Shown here: positions 1 through 8,958 of the stretch, piece by piece
Layout of the letters: each line of letters begins with the position of its first letter
How positions within the stretch are numbered: the first letter of the stretch is position 1
Source: CAZJGG01 sp964545475
GTDB lineage: Bacteria > Bacillota > Clostridia > Lachnospirales > JAISER01
NCBI GenBank assembly: GCA_964545475.1
Contig: CAZJGG010000023.1
Coordinates: 1-42,714 of the forward strand
Length of the DNA stretch: 42,714 nucleotides
Direction: 5' to 3'
Program-made: the position numbers and the translations under genes
The notes under the pieces: generated by a model
What the model was told of the DNA's origin: nothing
The model's database searches: none
Seen by the model: only the letters and a program-made list of their open reading frames with translations

Positions 1-9
1 ATATATAAT

Positions 10-170
10 ATACTCCTTAACCACATAAATTGGCACTGCCTTGCGGCGAATTTTACTTGTGGACTTCGTCATCAACTTCTTGTGTGCCGCTAGCACACGG
101 CGTCGTCTCTTCCTTGCCACAAGCAAAATTTGCTCGCAACTCAGTACTAATTTATATGGTCAAGGAGTAT
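10..170. repeat. Foldback element with about 29-bp imperfect terminal inverted repeats
   Basis: The left arm (10-38) and right arm (142-170) are inverted copies that match at about 25 of 29 positions. The pairing continues inward, with 43-62 against 117-137, so most of the 160 bp can fold into one long hairpin. The core resembles the elements at 26221 and 26447: a GACTxCGTCA block and the motif CTTCCTTGCC recur in the same order. It lies about 40 bp beyond the stop codon of the rRNA methyltransferase gene. No coding sequence is credible here. Confidence 0.75.
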
Positions 171-211
171 AGTTACACTAAACTTGAAAGATTCCTTTAC
201 AAATCTTATAT

Positions 212-1420
212 TTACTTCGTTAACAGGCACACCGTTTCCACATGGGCGGTTCTTGCAAACATATCGTGTATAGAAAGGCATGAAACCTTATAACCGGCGT
301 TTATAAATGCCTCCAAATCCCGTACAAGTGAAGTTGGTTTACATGAGATATAAATGACTTCGTTTGCACCGATTTCAATTATTTTGCGTATAGCTTTTGG
401 ATGTATTCCGTCACGTGGAGGGTCTAGGACGATTAAGTCCGGTTTTTCGGATATTTCGTCAATTTGCTTTAAAACGTCGCCGCAAATAAAATGGCAGTTG
501 CTCACGTTATTAAGCATTGCGTTTTCTTTCGCCGCCGCAACAGCCTCTTCAACTATTTCCACAGCAATTACTTTTTTAGCTTTTTGAGCCATAATTATTG
601 AAATTGTTCCGGTGCCGGAATATAAATCAAACACGGTTTTACTGCTTAAGTCGCCGGCAATATTTAAAGCGGCGTCATAAAGCTTTTCTGCTCCGTGTGT
701 ATTTGTTTGAAAAAAAGAAAAAGGAGATATTTTAAAGGTTAAACCCATAATTTTTTCATAAAAATAACTTCTGCCCATTAATATTTCTTGGGAATCCGCC
801 GCTACAATATCGGCTTGAGATAAATTAATAGTACGAATAATTCCGACTATTTCACCGTCAAGTGTTAAGTCTGTTAGGGTTTTAATATAAGGCGCAAGGT
901 CTGTTTTCAAGTTGTCGGTTGTTACAAGATTAACTAAAATTTCACCTGTGTTTTTGCCTTTTCTAACTACAAGATGCCTTAAAGAACCCTCCTTTCTTAT
1001 TTTATGGTAAAACATTTCTTCAGTATTTTTAAAGAAATTAAGGGTTGCTGATAAGATTTTTCTATAATCTTCGTCTATTATTAGGCAATTTGAAACCGCC
1101 TCAACTTCATAATAATTATTCTTTTTTCTAAGCCCAAGGGAAAGCTCTCCGCCTTTTTCCTTGTCTCCGAAAGAAAATTCCATTTTGTTTTTATACGCTG
1201 TTGAAGACGGAGAAGGCGTAATTCCAATGTATTTAAAACCCTCTATACCAGCTTCTTCAAATAGATTTAATACATAACGCTCTTTAAGTAATACTTCGTC
1301 TTCATATGTTATGTTTTGGGCGATACAGCCGTTGCATATTCCGAAATGGACACAATTTGGCTCAATGTAAATTTCTGGGCTTGTTATTAAATCAATAAAT
1401 GTTTTTTTCTTTTTTTTCAT
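212..1420 (-). CDS. 23S rRNA (uracil-5-)-methyltransferase, RlmCD/RumA family
   Basis: It is predicted to transfer a methyl group from SAM to C5 of uracil in 23S rRNA. The N-terminus has the Fe-S cysteine pattern CVHFGICNGC (C23, C29, C32), with a likely fourth cysteine near residue 111. The Rossmann motif FDLYSGTGTIS, the VLDPPRDG motif and the catalytic-cysteine motif YISCKPTS follow in the usual order. At 402 residues it lacks the N-terminal TRAM domain of E. coli RlmD; TRAM-less forms exist in Gram-positives. The start is set by AGGAG a few bases upstream of the ATG. It is divergent from the S1-domain gene. Which uridine it modifies (one site, or both as in RlmCD) cannot be read from the sequence. 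Confidence 0.9.
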   Translation of the reverse strand: MKKKKKTFIDLITSPEIYIEPNCVHFGICNGCIAQNITYEDEVLLKERYVLNLFEEAGIEGFKYIGITPSPSSTAYKNKMEFSFGDKEKGGELSLGLRKKNNYYEVEAVSNCLIIDEDYRKILSATLNFFKNTEEMFYHKIRKEGSLRHLVVRKGKNTGEILVNLVTTDNLKTDLAPYIKTLTDLTLDGEIVGIIRTINLSQADIVAADSQEILMGRSYFYEKIMGLTFKISPFSFFQTNTHGAEKLYDAALNIAGDLSSKTVFDLYSGTGTISIIMAQKAKKVIAVEIVEEAVAAAKENAMLNNVSNCHFICGDVLKQIDEISEKPDLIVLDPPRDGIHPKAIRKIIEIGANEVIYISCKPTSLVRDLEAFINAGYKVSCLSIHDMFARTAHVETVCLLTK

Positions 1421-1445
1421 TTCGCTCTCCTAATATAAATTTTGT

Positions 1446-1473
1446 TTGATTTTTGAAAATATTATGATATAAT
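1446..1473 (+). promoter_or_regulatory. Sigma-A type promoter for the S1-domain gene
   Basis: TTGATT (1446-1451) and TATAAT (1468-1473) are separated by 16 bp. They lie about 50 bp upstream of the S1-domain start codon. A small hairpin formed by ACCC and GGGT follows in the leader. Confidence 0.65.
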
Positions 1474-1525
1474 GTAGTCATTACCCTGAATCCGGGTGTA
1501 ACATATTAATCATAGGAGTGTTTTC

Positions 1526-1921
1526 ATGTCAGAAAAAATTGACGTAGGCAGCATTGTCGAGGGAAAAGTTGTCCGAACAAAGCCTTTCGGCGCAATTGTG
1601 TTGTTGCCTAATAACAGCCAAGGTCTTGTTCATATTTCCCACATTTCAACAAGCTTTGTACAAAATATAGCAGACCATATTTCTATAGGCGATGTTGTTA
1701 AGGTTAAGGTTTTATCCATTGATGCCGCTTCCGGCAAAATATCTTTATCTATAAAAGATGCCGCAGAACCCCAAAGGAAACCTCGTTATGAAGCTCACGC
1801 TCATCAACAGGAACAAAAACCGGTGGACGCCAGCAGTTCTTTTGAAGATAAATTCAAAGAATTTCTTAAAGTTTCCAATGAAAGACAGGCAGGGCTTAAC
1901 AAGCGTAACAAAAGAAGATAA
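1526..1921 (+). CDS. S1 RNA-binding domain protein (YugI/CvfD/GSP13-like)
   Basis: It is a single S1 OB-fold (about residues 5-76) followed by a basic, hydrophilic tail ending in KRNKRR. The S1 signature is clear: VGSIVEGKVV, PFGAIVLL, GLVHISHI and GDVVKVKVLSID. At 131 residues it matches the small ribosome-associated YugI/CvfD/GSP13 group that affects translation under stress. A strong SD (AGGAGTG) precedes the ATG. Its stop codon directly abuts the stop of the convergent DUF3006 gene, with no terminator visible between them. The exact regulatory role is not known from sequence. Confidence 0.88.
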   Translation: MSEKIDVGSIVEGKVVRTKPFGAIVLLPNNSQGLVHISHISTSFVQNIADHISIGDVVKVKVLSIDAASGKISLSIKDAAEPQRKPRYEAHAHQQEQKPVDASSSFEDKFKEFLKVSNERQAGLNKRNKRR

Positions 1922-2137
1922 TTATCCGAATAAATCATTTAATTTTTTCTTAAATTCGGCTTTTTTTGTTTCTGTCTTTTTTCTATCAATTGTGAATTTA
2001 CCATTTGAATACATAAATATGTCCCCTTCTTTAATTTCTTGGGGCATTTTGTATTTCTCAAAATTTTCAAATTTATTGTTTTTCAAATTTTGACAGACTA
2101 CTATTTCGCCTTCAATTCTGTCTACTGCATATTCCAT
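1922..2137 (-). CDS. DUF3006 family small protein
   Basis: The 71-residue protein opens with AVDRIEGEIVV, typical of DUF3006, and ends in a Lys/Glu-rich helix. DUF3006 proteins have no established function but are commonly encoded beside secreted ComEC-like metallo-hydrolases, as here: the start lies 11 bp after the upstream stop codon. Its SD (AAGGAATG) overlaps the end of that gene, suggesting coupled translation. It is the last gene of the eight-gene operon that starts at 8879. Confidence 0.8.
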   Translation of the reverse strand: MEYAVDRIEGEIVVCQNLKNNKFENFEKYKMPQEIKEGDIFMYSNGKFTIDRKKTETKKAEFKKKLNDLFG

Positions 2138-2148
2138 AATTTCATTCC

Positions 2149-3000
2149 TTAATCTACATTTATTTTATCTTTGTCAAAAGTTACTACAATATTTGACAAT
2201 TCGTCTGTTCTGTAAGTATTTATATTTCTGTCGTTAAGGGTTTTTAACGTTTCTTTATGAGGGTGTCCGTAGGAATTGTCTTTTCCGCAACTTATAACGG
2301 CAATTTCTGGGGATACCTTATCAATAAACTTTGATGAAGAGCTGCTTTTGCTTCCATGATGCCCAATTTTTATAAGGTTGGTTTTTATGCTGTATCCAAC
2401 ATCCAAAATCTCATTCTCAGACAGTTTTTCAGCATCTCCCATAAATAGGGCACTGTTTTTTCCGTATGTCATTTTTACAACAACGCTGTAATTGTTTAAG
2501 TCTTCGTATTCTTGTTCGTTTGGGGCTAATATTGTAAACACCTGCTCCCCTATTTTAAATTCATAATTAGGAACAGCTTTTGTTACTTTTATTTGCTTCT
2601 CTTTAATTGTGTCTATAAGATTTTCAAAAGTCTTTGTTGTATTAACTGCATTAGGCATAATTATGTTGTCAACGGGAATCTGACTTATAACGTTAATAAG
2701 CCCTCCGATATGGTCGCTGTGAGGGTGCGTTGCAACTAAATAATCAATCTTAGTAACCCCGTATTGCTCTAAATAAGACAAAACAGTATCTCCGTCGGAA
2801 GGCTCGCCTCCGTCTATTAATACGTTTCCGCTAGCAGATTGAATAAAGGTACTATCCCCCTGCCCTACGTCTATAAAATGGACATAAACATTGTCTTCGC
2901 TTGTATTCATTGTCTGGACAGATTCCATACCGGTTATGCCTGCGCAGCCGGTAAATAATATAGTTAAAAATAAAGCTAAATAAACAATTGATTTTCTCAT
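2149..3000 (-). CDS. ComEC/Rec2-like metallo-beta-lactamase fold lipoprotein
   Basis: It is a predicted extracytoplasmic metallo-hydrolase anchored as a lipoprotein. The signal peptide ends in a lipobox with the modified cysteine at C19 (LFTGC). The metal motif ATHPHSDHIGG gives H92, H94, D96 and H97, and a later FMGDAE supplies the bridging Asp. The 283 residues cover only the hydrolase domain. The membrane channel of true ComEC is absent, so DNA uptake is not implied. The start codon overlaps the preceding stop by one base (TAATG), so translation is probably coupled. The substrate is unknown; nucleic acid or a phosphodiester is the family-based guess. Confidence 0.87.
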   Translation of the reverse strand: MRKSIVYLALFLTILFTGCAGITGMESVQTMNTSEDNVYVHFIDVGQGDSTFIQSASGNVLIDGGEPSDGDTVLSYLEQYGVTKIDYLVATHPHSDHIGGLINVISQIPVDNIIMPNAVNTTKTFENLIDTIKEKQIKVTKAVPNYEFKIGEQVFTILAPNEQEYEDLNNYSVVVKMTYGKNSALFMGDAEKLSENEILDVGYSIKTNLIKIGHHGSKSSSSSKFIDKVSPEIAVISCGKDNSYGHPHKETLKTLNDRNINTYRTDELSNIVVTFDKDKINVD

Positions 3001-4262
3001 TAATTATTGCTCTCTTCCTTGCCTTTTCTTTGCAAAATATCATATTTTTCTACTGGGTAAGGCATTTTCATTTTTACAATCTGCTTTGCGTGTGGGGCAT
3101 CTGTTATGGAGTTGTTTACTTCATCTGTCATTTCTTCAAGGGTAAATTTAAAAGTCTCACCTTTTGCCCGAAGCATTTCAACGCTTTCTCCAACAGAAAA
3201 TTTATTTCTTTGCTCCATTGTGGCTATACATGTATTTTGGTCATATTCAAGTACAATTCCAATAAAGTCATACAACCTAACATAAGCGCTTGATTCATAA
3301 TTCTGCTCGTTTTGAGATGGTTTATTGAAATAAAACCCTGTTGTGTAATGTCTGTTACTGCATTTTTCAAGCTGTTCAACATAATTGTGCTTATTTTTTT
3401 CATATTTTTCAGGGTCATCAAAATAGTCGTCTATTGCTTGTCTATAGGCTTTAATAGTTGTTGCAACATAAAACGGTGTTTTCATGCGCCCCTCAATTTT
3501 GAAACTACCTATTCCTGCTTTAACCATTTCGGGAACAAACTTAATCATACATAAGTCTTTGGAATTAAAAATATATGTCCCTCTCTCGTCCTCGTAAACA
3601 GGCATATATTTTCCCGGGCGTTGTTCTTCCATTAAATAAAACTGCCAGCGGCACGGGTGGGCGCATTCCCCTTTATTGCCGTCTCTCTCCGCCATATAAT
3701 TGCTTAAAAGGCATCTTCCCGAATATGAAATACACATTGCGCCGTGCACAAAGGCTTCCAGTTCAAAATCTTCCGGAAGCGATTCCCTCATAACCTCAAT
3801 ATCGTTTAAGGAAAGTTCTCTAGCAAGGACAATTCTGGTTGCCCCAAGCTCATGCCAAAATTTCGCCGTATACATATTTGTGTTGTTTGCCTGTGTGCTT
3901 ATATGAATATCCATTTGAGGAACGGTTTTTCTTGCAGTCATAAAAACACCGGGGTCAGATATAATTAGCGCATCCGCCCCGATTTTATATACATTCTTAA
4001 AATATTCTTCCATGCCTTCAAAATCGCTGTTATGGGCGAAAATGTTAGCGGTAACATATGCCTTACAATTATGTTTATGGGCGTAACTTACCGCCTTTTC
4101 CATTTCCTCTAGCCCAAAATTTCTGCTTTTCGCCCTTAAACCATAATTTTGCCCGCCGAAATAAACAGCATCAGCACCATAGTTTATTGCGATTATTAAC
4201 TTTTCCATATCGCCTGCCGGGGCTAAAAGCTCCGGCTTTTTGTTTGTATTCAATTTATTCAT
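3000..4262 (-). CDS. trhP: Peptidase U32 family protein, probable tRNA U34 hydroxylation protein TrhP
   Basis: U32-family proteins of the YrrN/YrrO (TrhP) type form 5-hydroxyuridine at tRNA position 34. The ELLAPAGD start, the barrel core and the four-cysteine signature C177, C184, C200 and C204 (MCISYSGRC, GECAHPC) are present. I chose the ATG at 4262, where the protein begins MNKLNTNKKPELL, over an upstream ATG at 4295. The start overlaps the trmR stop by 8 bp. The mltG-trmR-U32 order matches the Bacillus subtilis yrrL-yrrM-yrrN/O cluster. This supports a tRNA role over proteolysis or collagenase activity. Only one U32 gene is present, not two. Confidence 0.85.
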   Translation of the reverse strand: MNKLNTNKKPELLAPAGDMEKLIIAINYGADAVYFGGQNYGLRAKSRNFGLEEMEKAVSYAHKHNCKAYVTANIFAHNSDFEGMEEYFKNVYKIGADALIISDPGVFMTARKTVPQMDIHISTQANNTNMYTAKFWHELGATRIVLARELSLNDIEVMRESLPEDFELEAFVHGAMCISYSGRCLLSNYMAERDGNKGECAHPCRWQFYLMEEQRPGKYMPVYEDERGTYIFNSKDLCMIKFVPEMVKAGIGSFKIEGRMKTPFYVATTIKAYRQAIDDYFDDPEKYEKNKHNYVEQLEKCSNRHYTTGFYFNKPSQNEQNYESSAYVRLYDFIGIVLEYDQNTCIATMEQRNKFSVGESVEMLRAKGETFKFTLEEMTDEVNNSITDAPHAKQIVKMKMPYPVEKYDILQRKGKEESNN

Positions 4263-4911
4263 ACTCCTTAATTTTTGTTGCAAACAGCAAGCCATCCCCT
4301 ATTGGCAAAACGCTGGATTCAAGAGATTTTTCATTTAACGCCGTCTGTAAAAACGCATCCATTCTAGAATGGATAGTGCGCTGTCTTTTTGGGACCTCTA
4401 TCCGTTCCATTGTTACCCTGCCTTTTTGTAAAATGTTGTCTACAAGCAAAATGCCCCCTACTTCAAGAAGCCTGAGGCAGTCCGGCATAAATTGTATATA
4501 TTGTCCTTTTGCGCAGTCCATAAAAATAAAGTCATATTTGCCAGAAAGCATGGGCAAAACTTCACTGGCATCGCCTTCAATAAGCATTACTTTATCTGTT
4601 ATGCCCATCCTTCTAAAGTTTTCCCTAGCTTTTTGCGCCATAACATAATAACGCTCAATTGTTGTAAGCTTACCATTTTCCGCCATATGCGCACAAATAA
4701 GCCCAGCAGAAAAACCAACGGCCGCTCCAATTTCCAGGGAATTAACAGGTTTTTTAATGGTTAATAAAACAGCTAAAAACCTTGCCGTTTCCCTGGGAAT
4801 TATGGGAACTTTATCCTCTAAGGCCTTTTTTTGTATTTCTCCTAAAACTCCGCCGAACATGGGCTGTAGTTCATTTAAATATTCAATGATTTCGCTGCTT
4901 GTAATATTCAT
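4255..4911 (-). CDS. trmR: tRNA 5-hydroxyuridine methyltransferase TrmR (YrrM-like O-methyltransferase)
   Basis: It is a SAM-dependent O-methyltransferase of the small Methyltransf_3 family. SAM binding is shown by EIGAAVGFSAGL, and the metal/active-site motifs are FIFMDCAKGQY and LLVDNILQKGRV. TrmR methylates the 5-hydroxyuridine made by TrhP, giving mo5U34. The U32 gene directly downstream, overlapping by 8 bp, makes this assignment stronger than a generic catechol O-methyltransferase. The ATG follows the mltG stop codon with no gap. At 218 residues it is full length. Confidence 0.85.
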   Translation of the reverse strand: MNITSSEIIEYLNELQPMFGGVLGEIQKKALEDKVPIIPRETARFLAVLLTIKKPVNSLEIGAAVGFSAGLICAHMAENGKLTTIERYYVMAQKARENFRRMGITDKVMLIEGDASEVLPMLSGKYDFIFMDCAKGQYIQFMPDCLRLLEVGGILLVDNILQKGRVTMERIEVPKRQRTIHSRMDAFLQTALNEKSLESSVLPIGDGLLFATKIKEYE

Positions 4912-5982
4912 TTATTCCTCTGCTTCTTGCTGTTTTTTAATACTTAAATATTCTTCTTCGCTTGCTGTAAATAAATGCTCGTTTGTTTCCTTATTTGTTA
5001 AAACAAAGTATAAAACGTTAGAATCCTCCGGGTTAAGCACTGCCTCAATGCTTGCTTTCCCAGGGTTGCATATAGGTCCATGGGGAAGCCCCTGTATAAC
5101 AAAAGTATTGTAAGGGGATTGGGTATTTAAATCCTCTTCTGTAAGCCTGTCGGCTTTTTTGTCAAGTGCATAAACAACGGTGGAAAGCATTTGCAAATTC
5201 ATGTTTGAAGCAAGCCTGTTTTTTATAAGCGCTGAAAGAGCGCTGCGTTCTTCATTTATTTTTATTTCCTTTTCTATAATTGATGCAATTGTAATAACCT
5301 GATCCATAGAAAGCCCTATGGCTTCCCCTTGCTCCACATAGGAATAATTATAAATTTCATCAAATCTTTTAAGCATTTTATTTATTATTTCTTCAGGAGT
5401 GGCTTTTTCAGAGATAAAATAGGTGTCCGGAAAGAGATAACCTTCTAGCCTATTTTCCCTTTTTGGTACATCTTCCAAAAAGCCGTAATCAAATTCCCCT
5501 GTGTTGCAAGCTTCTATAAAATCTTTTGCTTTTAAAATCTCTTTGTTTTCAAGATACCTTGCAATATCTTCAATTCTGTAACCTTCTAAAACAGTAATTT
5601 TCTGGTCGTTTGAAGCCAACTCCACAAACCTTAAAGCAGTATCAAGTTGGTTGTTATCCATATTAGTGTTTACAATGTAAGTTCCGGCTTGGAAATTTCT
5701 GTCTGTTCCTTTTAATTTGCTTTCCAGTTTAAATAATAATGCGTTTTCAATTACTTCGTTGTCCTGTAATATTTTAGCAACCTCGTCAATAGTAGATTCA
5801 TTTTCAAGGGTTATTTCAACCTCTTTTGACGGTTTTTCGGAAGACATTTTGTTCCCCAAATTTTTACCATAATCAAAAGATGTAAACGTAAAATTATAGA
5901 CAAAATAAATCATAACCGCCGTAATACCTATACTGAATGCTCCGCCTAAACAAAAAGACATTATTTTAAAGAAAAGCTTCAT
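4912..5982 (-). CDS. mltG: Endolytic transglycosylase MltG
   Basis: This membrane-anchored lytic transglycosylase cleaves nascent peptidoglycan and sets glycan strand length. One transmembrane segment lies at about residues 8-32. It is followed by a LysM-like region (VEITLENESTIDEVAKIL) and the YceG catalytic domain. The catalytic Glu is E237 in ASIIEKEI. The substrate-site motif QGLPHGPICNPG is intact. I chose the ATG at 5982 (MKLFFKIMSF) because the longer reading at 6012 starts inside argS. An AAAGGATG SD overlaps the argS stop. The length is 356 residues. Confidence 0.92.
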   Translation of the reverse strand: MKLFFKIMSFCLGGAFSIGITAVMIYFVYNFTFTSFDYGKNLGNKMSSEKPSKEVEITLENESTIDEVAKILQDNEVIENALLFKLESKLKGTDRNFQAGTYIVNTNMDNNQLDTALRFVELASNDQKITVLEGYRIEDIARYLENKEILKAKDFIEACNTGEFDYGFLEDVPKRENRLEGYLFPDTYFISEKATPEEIINKMLKRFDEIYNYSYVEQGEAIGLSMDQVITIASIIEKEIKINEERSALSALIKNRLASNMNLQMLSTVVYALDKKADRLTEEDLNTQSPYNTFVIQGLPHGPICNPGKASIEAVLNPEDSNVLYFVLTNKETNEHLFTASEEEYLSIKKQQEAEE

Positions 5983-5989
5983 AAAAGAA

Positions 5990-7687
5990 CTACATCCTTT
6001 CGGGTGCTTCAATGCCTAAAAGTGATAATCCGGTTTTCAACACGTTTTTAACCGCATATACCAGAGATAAACGTGCTTTTTTAGTATTGTCATCACTGCC
6101 TAAAACGTTGTTATCGTGATAAAACTTATTAAAAGCACCTGCAAGCGCAACAAGATACCTTGTAACAACAAAAGGCTCAAATTTGTTTGCAGCTTCAATT
6201 ACTTTATCAGTAAAGCTATAAAGAAGCCTTATACATTCAAAAGATGCCTCATCTGTAATAAGACTTAAGTCCGCATCAGAAAAATCTGTAATACCGCCTT
6301 TTGATAAAACGCTGGAAGCTCTTGCATGGGTGTATTGAACATAAGGCCCTGTTTCACCCTCAAAACTTAAAACCCTGTCAAAAGAGAATGTAACGTCTTT
6401 TATACGGCTGTTATATAAATCATTAAAAATTACTGCGCCTATACCAACTTGCTTTGCTACCTCTTCTTTGTTTTCAAGGTTTGGGTTTTTCTCTTCAATA
6501 ATTGTTTGTGTGCGTTTAACAGATTCGTTAAGCAAATCTTCAAGAAGTATTACATTGCCTTTTCTTGAAGAAAGTTTGCCGCTTTCAAGGTTTACAAGCC
6601 CAAAAGGTATATGAACCATATCTTTTGCCCATTCAAAGCCCATTAAATCAACAACTTTAAACCACTGAGCAAAATGCAGGCTTTGCTCTCCGCCAACAAC
6701 GTAAATAGATTTTACAAAGTTATAAGTTTTTTTACGGTAAATTGCTGCCGCAATGTCTCTTGTTGGATACAATGTTCCGCCGTCTGTTCTTAAAATAAGG
6801 CATGGCGGCATTCCGTAAGGCTCTAAATCTATAACCATTGCCCCATTAGATTCCACCAATAAATCTTTTTCTCTAAGCTCGTCCACAACGGCGTCCATTT
6901 TATCGTTATAAAAGCTTTCGCCTGTAAAATAATCAAAGTCTATTTTAAGCATTTTATAAACTCTGTTAAATTCATTTAAACTTATATCAACAAACCATTT
7001 CCATATTTTAAGGACTTCTTCGTCCCCGTTTTGCATTTTTACTAAAACTGCCCTCGCCTGTTCATTTAAATCCGGGTTTTTCTCAGCTTCGTCATGGAAA
7101 AGAACATAAAGACGGTTAAGTTCGGGAATGCCTTTTGTTTCAACGTCTTCTTTTTTGCCCCAATAATTGTAAGCAACAATCATTTTGCCAAACTGGGTGC
7201 CCCAGTCCCCCAAATGGTTAATACCGATTGATTTATAGCCCAAAAAGTTATACATGTTATAAAGAGCCTGTCCAATAACTGTTGTGCGCAAATGCCCAAT
7301 GTGAAAAGGTTTTGCAATGTTTGGAGAGGAATAATCAATTGTAATGTTTCCGCCGTTTCCAATGTTAACTTTGCCGTATTCCTCTTTTTTGTCTAAAACT
7401 TCTTTCATAACTTCTTTAACAAATAAATCTTTATTTAAATAGAAATTAATATAAGCAGAAACAACTTTCATTTCCTGAATAAATTCCGGCTTTTCTATTT
7501 TAGATAAAATTTCCCCTGCAATAATTTGCGGAGATTTTTTTAATTCCTTTGAATGCCTGAAACATGGGTAAGCAAAATCCCCCATTTCGGCGTTTGGGGG
7601 CGTTTCAATAGTATAAATTATTTCGCTGTAGTCGTCCGTTCCCAAAGCTTTTGCGATAATAACCGCAATTTCTTTCTTAAAATCCAT
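5990..7687 (-). CDS. argS: Arginyl-tRNA synthetase
   Basis: This class I aminoacyl-tRNA synthetase charges tRNA-Arg. It has the N-terminal additional domain, the HIGH-type motif (NIAKPFHIGHLRTT), the KMSKS-equivalent region (GKLSSRKGNVI) and the DALR anticodon-binding domain with YVQYTHARASSVL. The 565-residue length is normal. It sits inside the minus-strand operon, 19 bp downstream of the lipid kinase gene. No T-box leader is visible in front of it. Confidence 0.97.
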   Translation of the reverse strand: MDFKKEIAVIIAKALGTDDYSEIIYTIETPPNAEMGDFAYPCFRHSKELKKSPQIIAGEILSKIEKPEFIQEMKVVSAYINFYLNKDLFVKEVMKEVLDKKEEYGKVNIGNGGNITIDYSSPNIAKPFHIGHLRTTVIGQALYNMYNFLGYKSIGINHLGDWGTQFGKMIVAYNYWGKKEDVETKGIPELNRLYVLFHDEAEKNPDLNEQARAVLVKMQNGDEEVLKIWKWFVDISLNEFNRVYKMLKIDFDYFTGESFYNDKMDAVVDELREKDLLVESNGAMVIDLEPYGMPPCLILRTDGGTLYPTRDIAAAIYRKKTYNFVKSIYVVGGEQSLHFAQWFKVVDLMGFEWAKDMVHIPFGLVNLESGKLSSRKGNVILLEDLLNESVKRTQTIIEEKNPNLENKEEVAKQVGIGAVIFNDLYNSRIKDVTFSFDRVLSFEGETGPYVQYTHARASSVLSKGGITDFSDADLSLITDEASFECIRLLYSFTDKVIEAANKFEPFVVTRYLVALAGAFNKFYHDNNVLGSDDNTKKARLSLVYAVKNVLKTGLSLLGIEAPERM

Positions 7688-7706
7688 TAAACTTCCTCCG
7701 TTTTAT

Positions 7707-8621
7707 CTATGGTATAAATATTTTAAACGCCTTATGCAAATTTTCGATTACAACCGGCATATGAGGCCCTGCCTCGCCGTCTAAATCAGTTTCCAAAAGG
7801 GATAGTGCATTTTTATCTTTTGAAGCGTTAATTTCTAAAGGCTCTATAGTAATTTTTGAATCTCTGAAAAAAAGAATATTTGTGTCGTCCAAATAATCCC
7901 CTGTTAAAGCTTTAAGCATTAAAATTGCAAGCTCATGTATAGGAGATGCCTTAAAAGCTATAAAATCGAAAAGCCCGTCGGCAATTGAAGCCCCGGGAGA
8001 CATTTTTTCAAACCCACCAGTTCCTGAGGAATTAAGCACACAGAAAAAGTGCACGTCTTCTATATACGTCTTTTTAGTAGAGGTTATTTTAAGCTTCATA
8101 GGCACAAAATTTGGAAGCTGCTCAATGCCTTTTATATAATAAGCAAGCTTTCCGAAATAGTTTTTAAAGTTTAAATCAATGTTTTGAGATATATTTGTAA
8201 GAGTGCCTGCGGCGCAAACGTTTATGAAATATCTATCGTTTGCTCGCCCTATATCTATTAGTTCCGTTTTGCCTTTTGCAATGTACTTTGCGGCTTCTGT
8301 AAACTCCATAGGAATTCTTAAATGTCTAGCAAAATCGTTAGCCGTGCCGCTTGGTATAATACCTAAAGGAATATTTATTTTGTTTTCAATCATTGCGTTA
8401 AGAGTTATATTAACGCTGCCGTCTCCTCCGCAAATAACAAGGGCATCATAAGACGAATTCTTCATCTTTTTAATATGTTCAACTATATCCCCTTGCTTCA
8501 TACTTCTAAAAACTGAAATTTCATAACCGCCCTGCTGCAGCTCGTGAATACATGGGTCTAAATCATATCGAAAGCTTTTGTCTCCGGAAAACGGATTGTA
8601 AATTAACTTGAGTTTCTTCAT
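7707..8621 (-). CDS. Diacylglycerol/lipid kinase (DagK/YegS family)
   Basis: The protein is a predicted ATP-dependent lipid kinase. It shows the catalytic-domain motifs VICGGDGSVN (GGDGS at 65-69) and LGIIPSGTANDFARHL, then the beta-sandwich C-terminal domain. The start was moved to the ATG at 8621 (MKKLKLIYNP). It has an AGGTGA SD and matches where the family begins; the upstream ATG at 8666 adds a non-conserved extension. The substrate may be diacylglycerol or another lipid; sequence does not decide. Confidence 0.88.
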   Translation of the reverse strand: MKKLKLIYNPFSGDKSFRYDLDPCIHELQQGGYEISVFRSMKQGDIVEHIKKMKNSSYDALVICGGDGSVNITLNAMIENKINIPLGIIPSGTANDFARHLRIPMEFTEAAKYIAKGKTELIDIGRANDRYFINVCAAGTLTNISQNIDLNFKNYFGKLAYYIKGIEQLPNFVPMKLKITSTKKTYIEDVHFFCVLNSSGTGGFEKMSPGASIADGLFDFIAFKASPIHELAILMLKALTGDYLDDTNILFFRDSKITIEPLEINASKDKNALSLLETDLDGEAGPHMPVVIENLHKAFKIFIP

Positions 8622-8669
8622 TAAATCACCTAATAATACAATAGCACAAAATAAAGCCGTTTTCAAGGG

Positions 8670-8879
8670 TTAAAATGGAAACCTAACGAAGCTTGCAATC
8701 TGTGCAAACAAGTGAGTTGTTGCGTATTGTAAAACAAGATATAACCCACCTAAAAAGCAAGCAATGTTTAAAAGGCTGGATTGAAACGGCTTATCCCCGG
8801 TATTTATAAAAATCTCCGTAACAGTTTGCAAGCATGTAATTAAAAACAGTTGTCCTATTAAAATTAAAAAATCTCTCAT
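8670..8879 (-). CDS. Small membrane protein of unknown function
   Basis: The 69-residue protein has two hydrophobic segments (about residues 4-25 and 34-58) and a basic aromatic tail (FVRFPF). I do not recognise a family. The evidence that it is real is a good SD (AAGGAG, 6 bp before the ATG), a clean position as the first gene of the minus-strand operon, and a 48-bp gap to the lipid kinase. It may have a membrane role linked to the lipid kinase; that is only a guess from context. Confidence 0.6.
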   Translation of the reverse strand: MRDFLILIGQLFLITCLQTVTEIFINTGDKPFQSSLLNIACFLGGLYLVLQYATTHLFAQIASFVRFPF

Positions 8880-8897
8880 AAAAAACTCCTTAAAATG

Positions 8898-8925
8898 TTT
8901 ACTTGTTTTATATATATGATATAAT
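8898..8925 (+). promoter_or_regulatory. Probable sigma-A promoter for the alpha/beta hydrolase gene
   Basis: TTTACT (8898-8903) and TATAAT (8920-8925) are separated by 16 bp, about 35 bp upstream of the start at 8959. The 79-bp divergent region must also hold the promoter of the minus-strand operon, which I could not place. Confidence 0.5.
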
Positions 8926-8958
8926 AAGCGTAATTATTTTAAATTTAAGGAGCCTGCC

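Noticed and set aside
30..293. 87-codon plus-strand frame at the left edge
   Set aside because: It lies in a foldback element and runs into the opposite strand of the rRNA methyltransferase gene; no SD and no protein-like composition.
7180..7362. Minus-strand 60-codon frame inside argS
   Set aside because: It is an alternate-frame shadow of argS, which is complete and full length.
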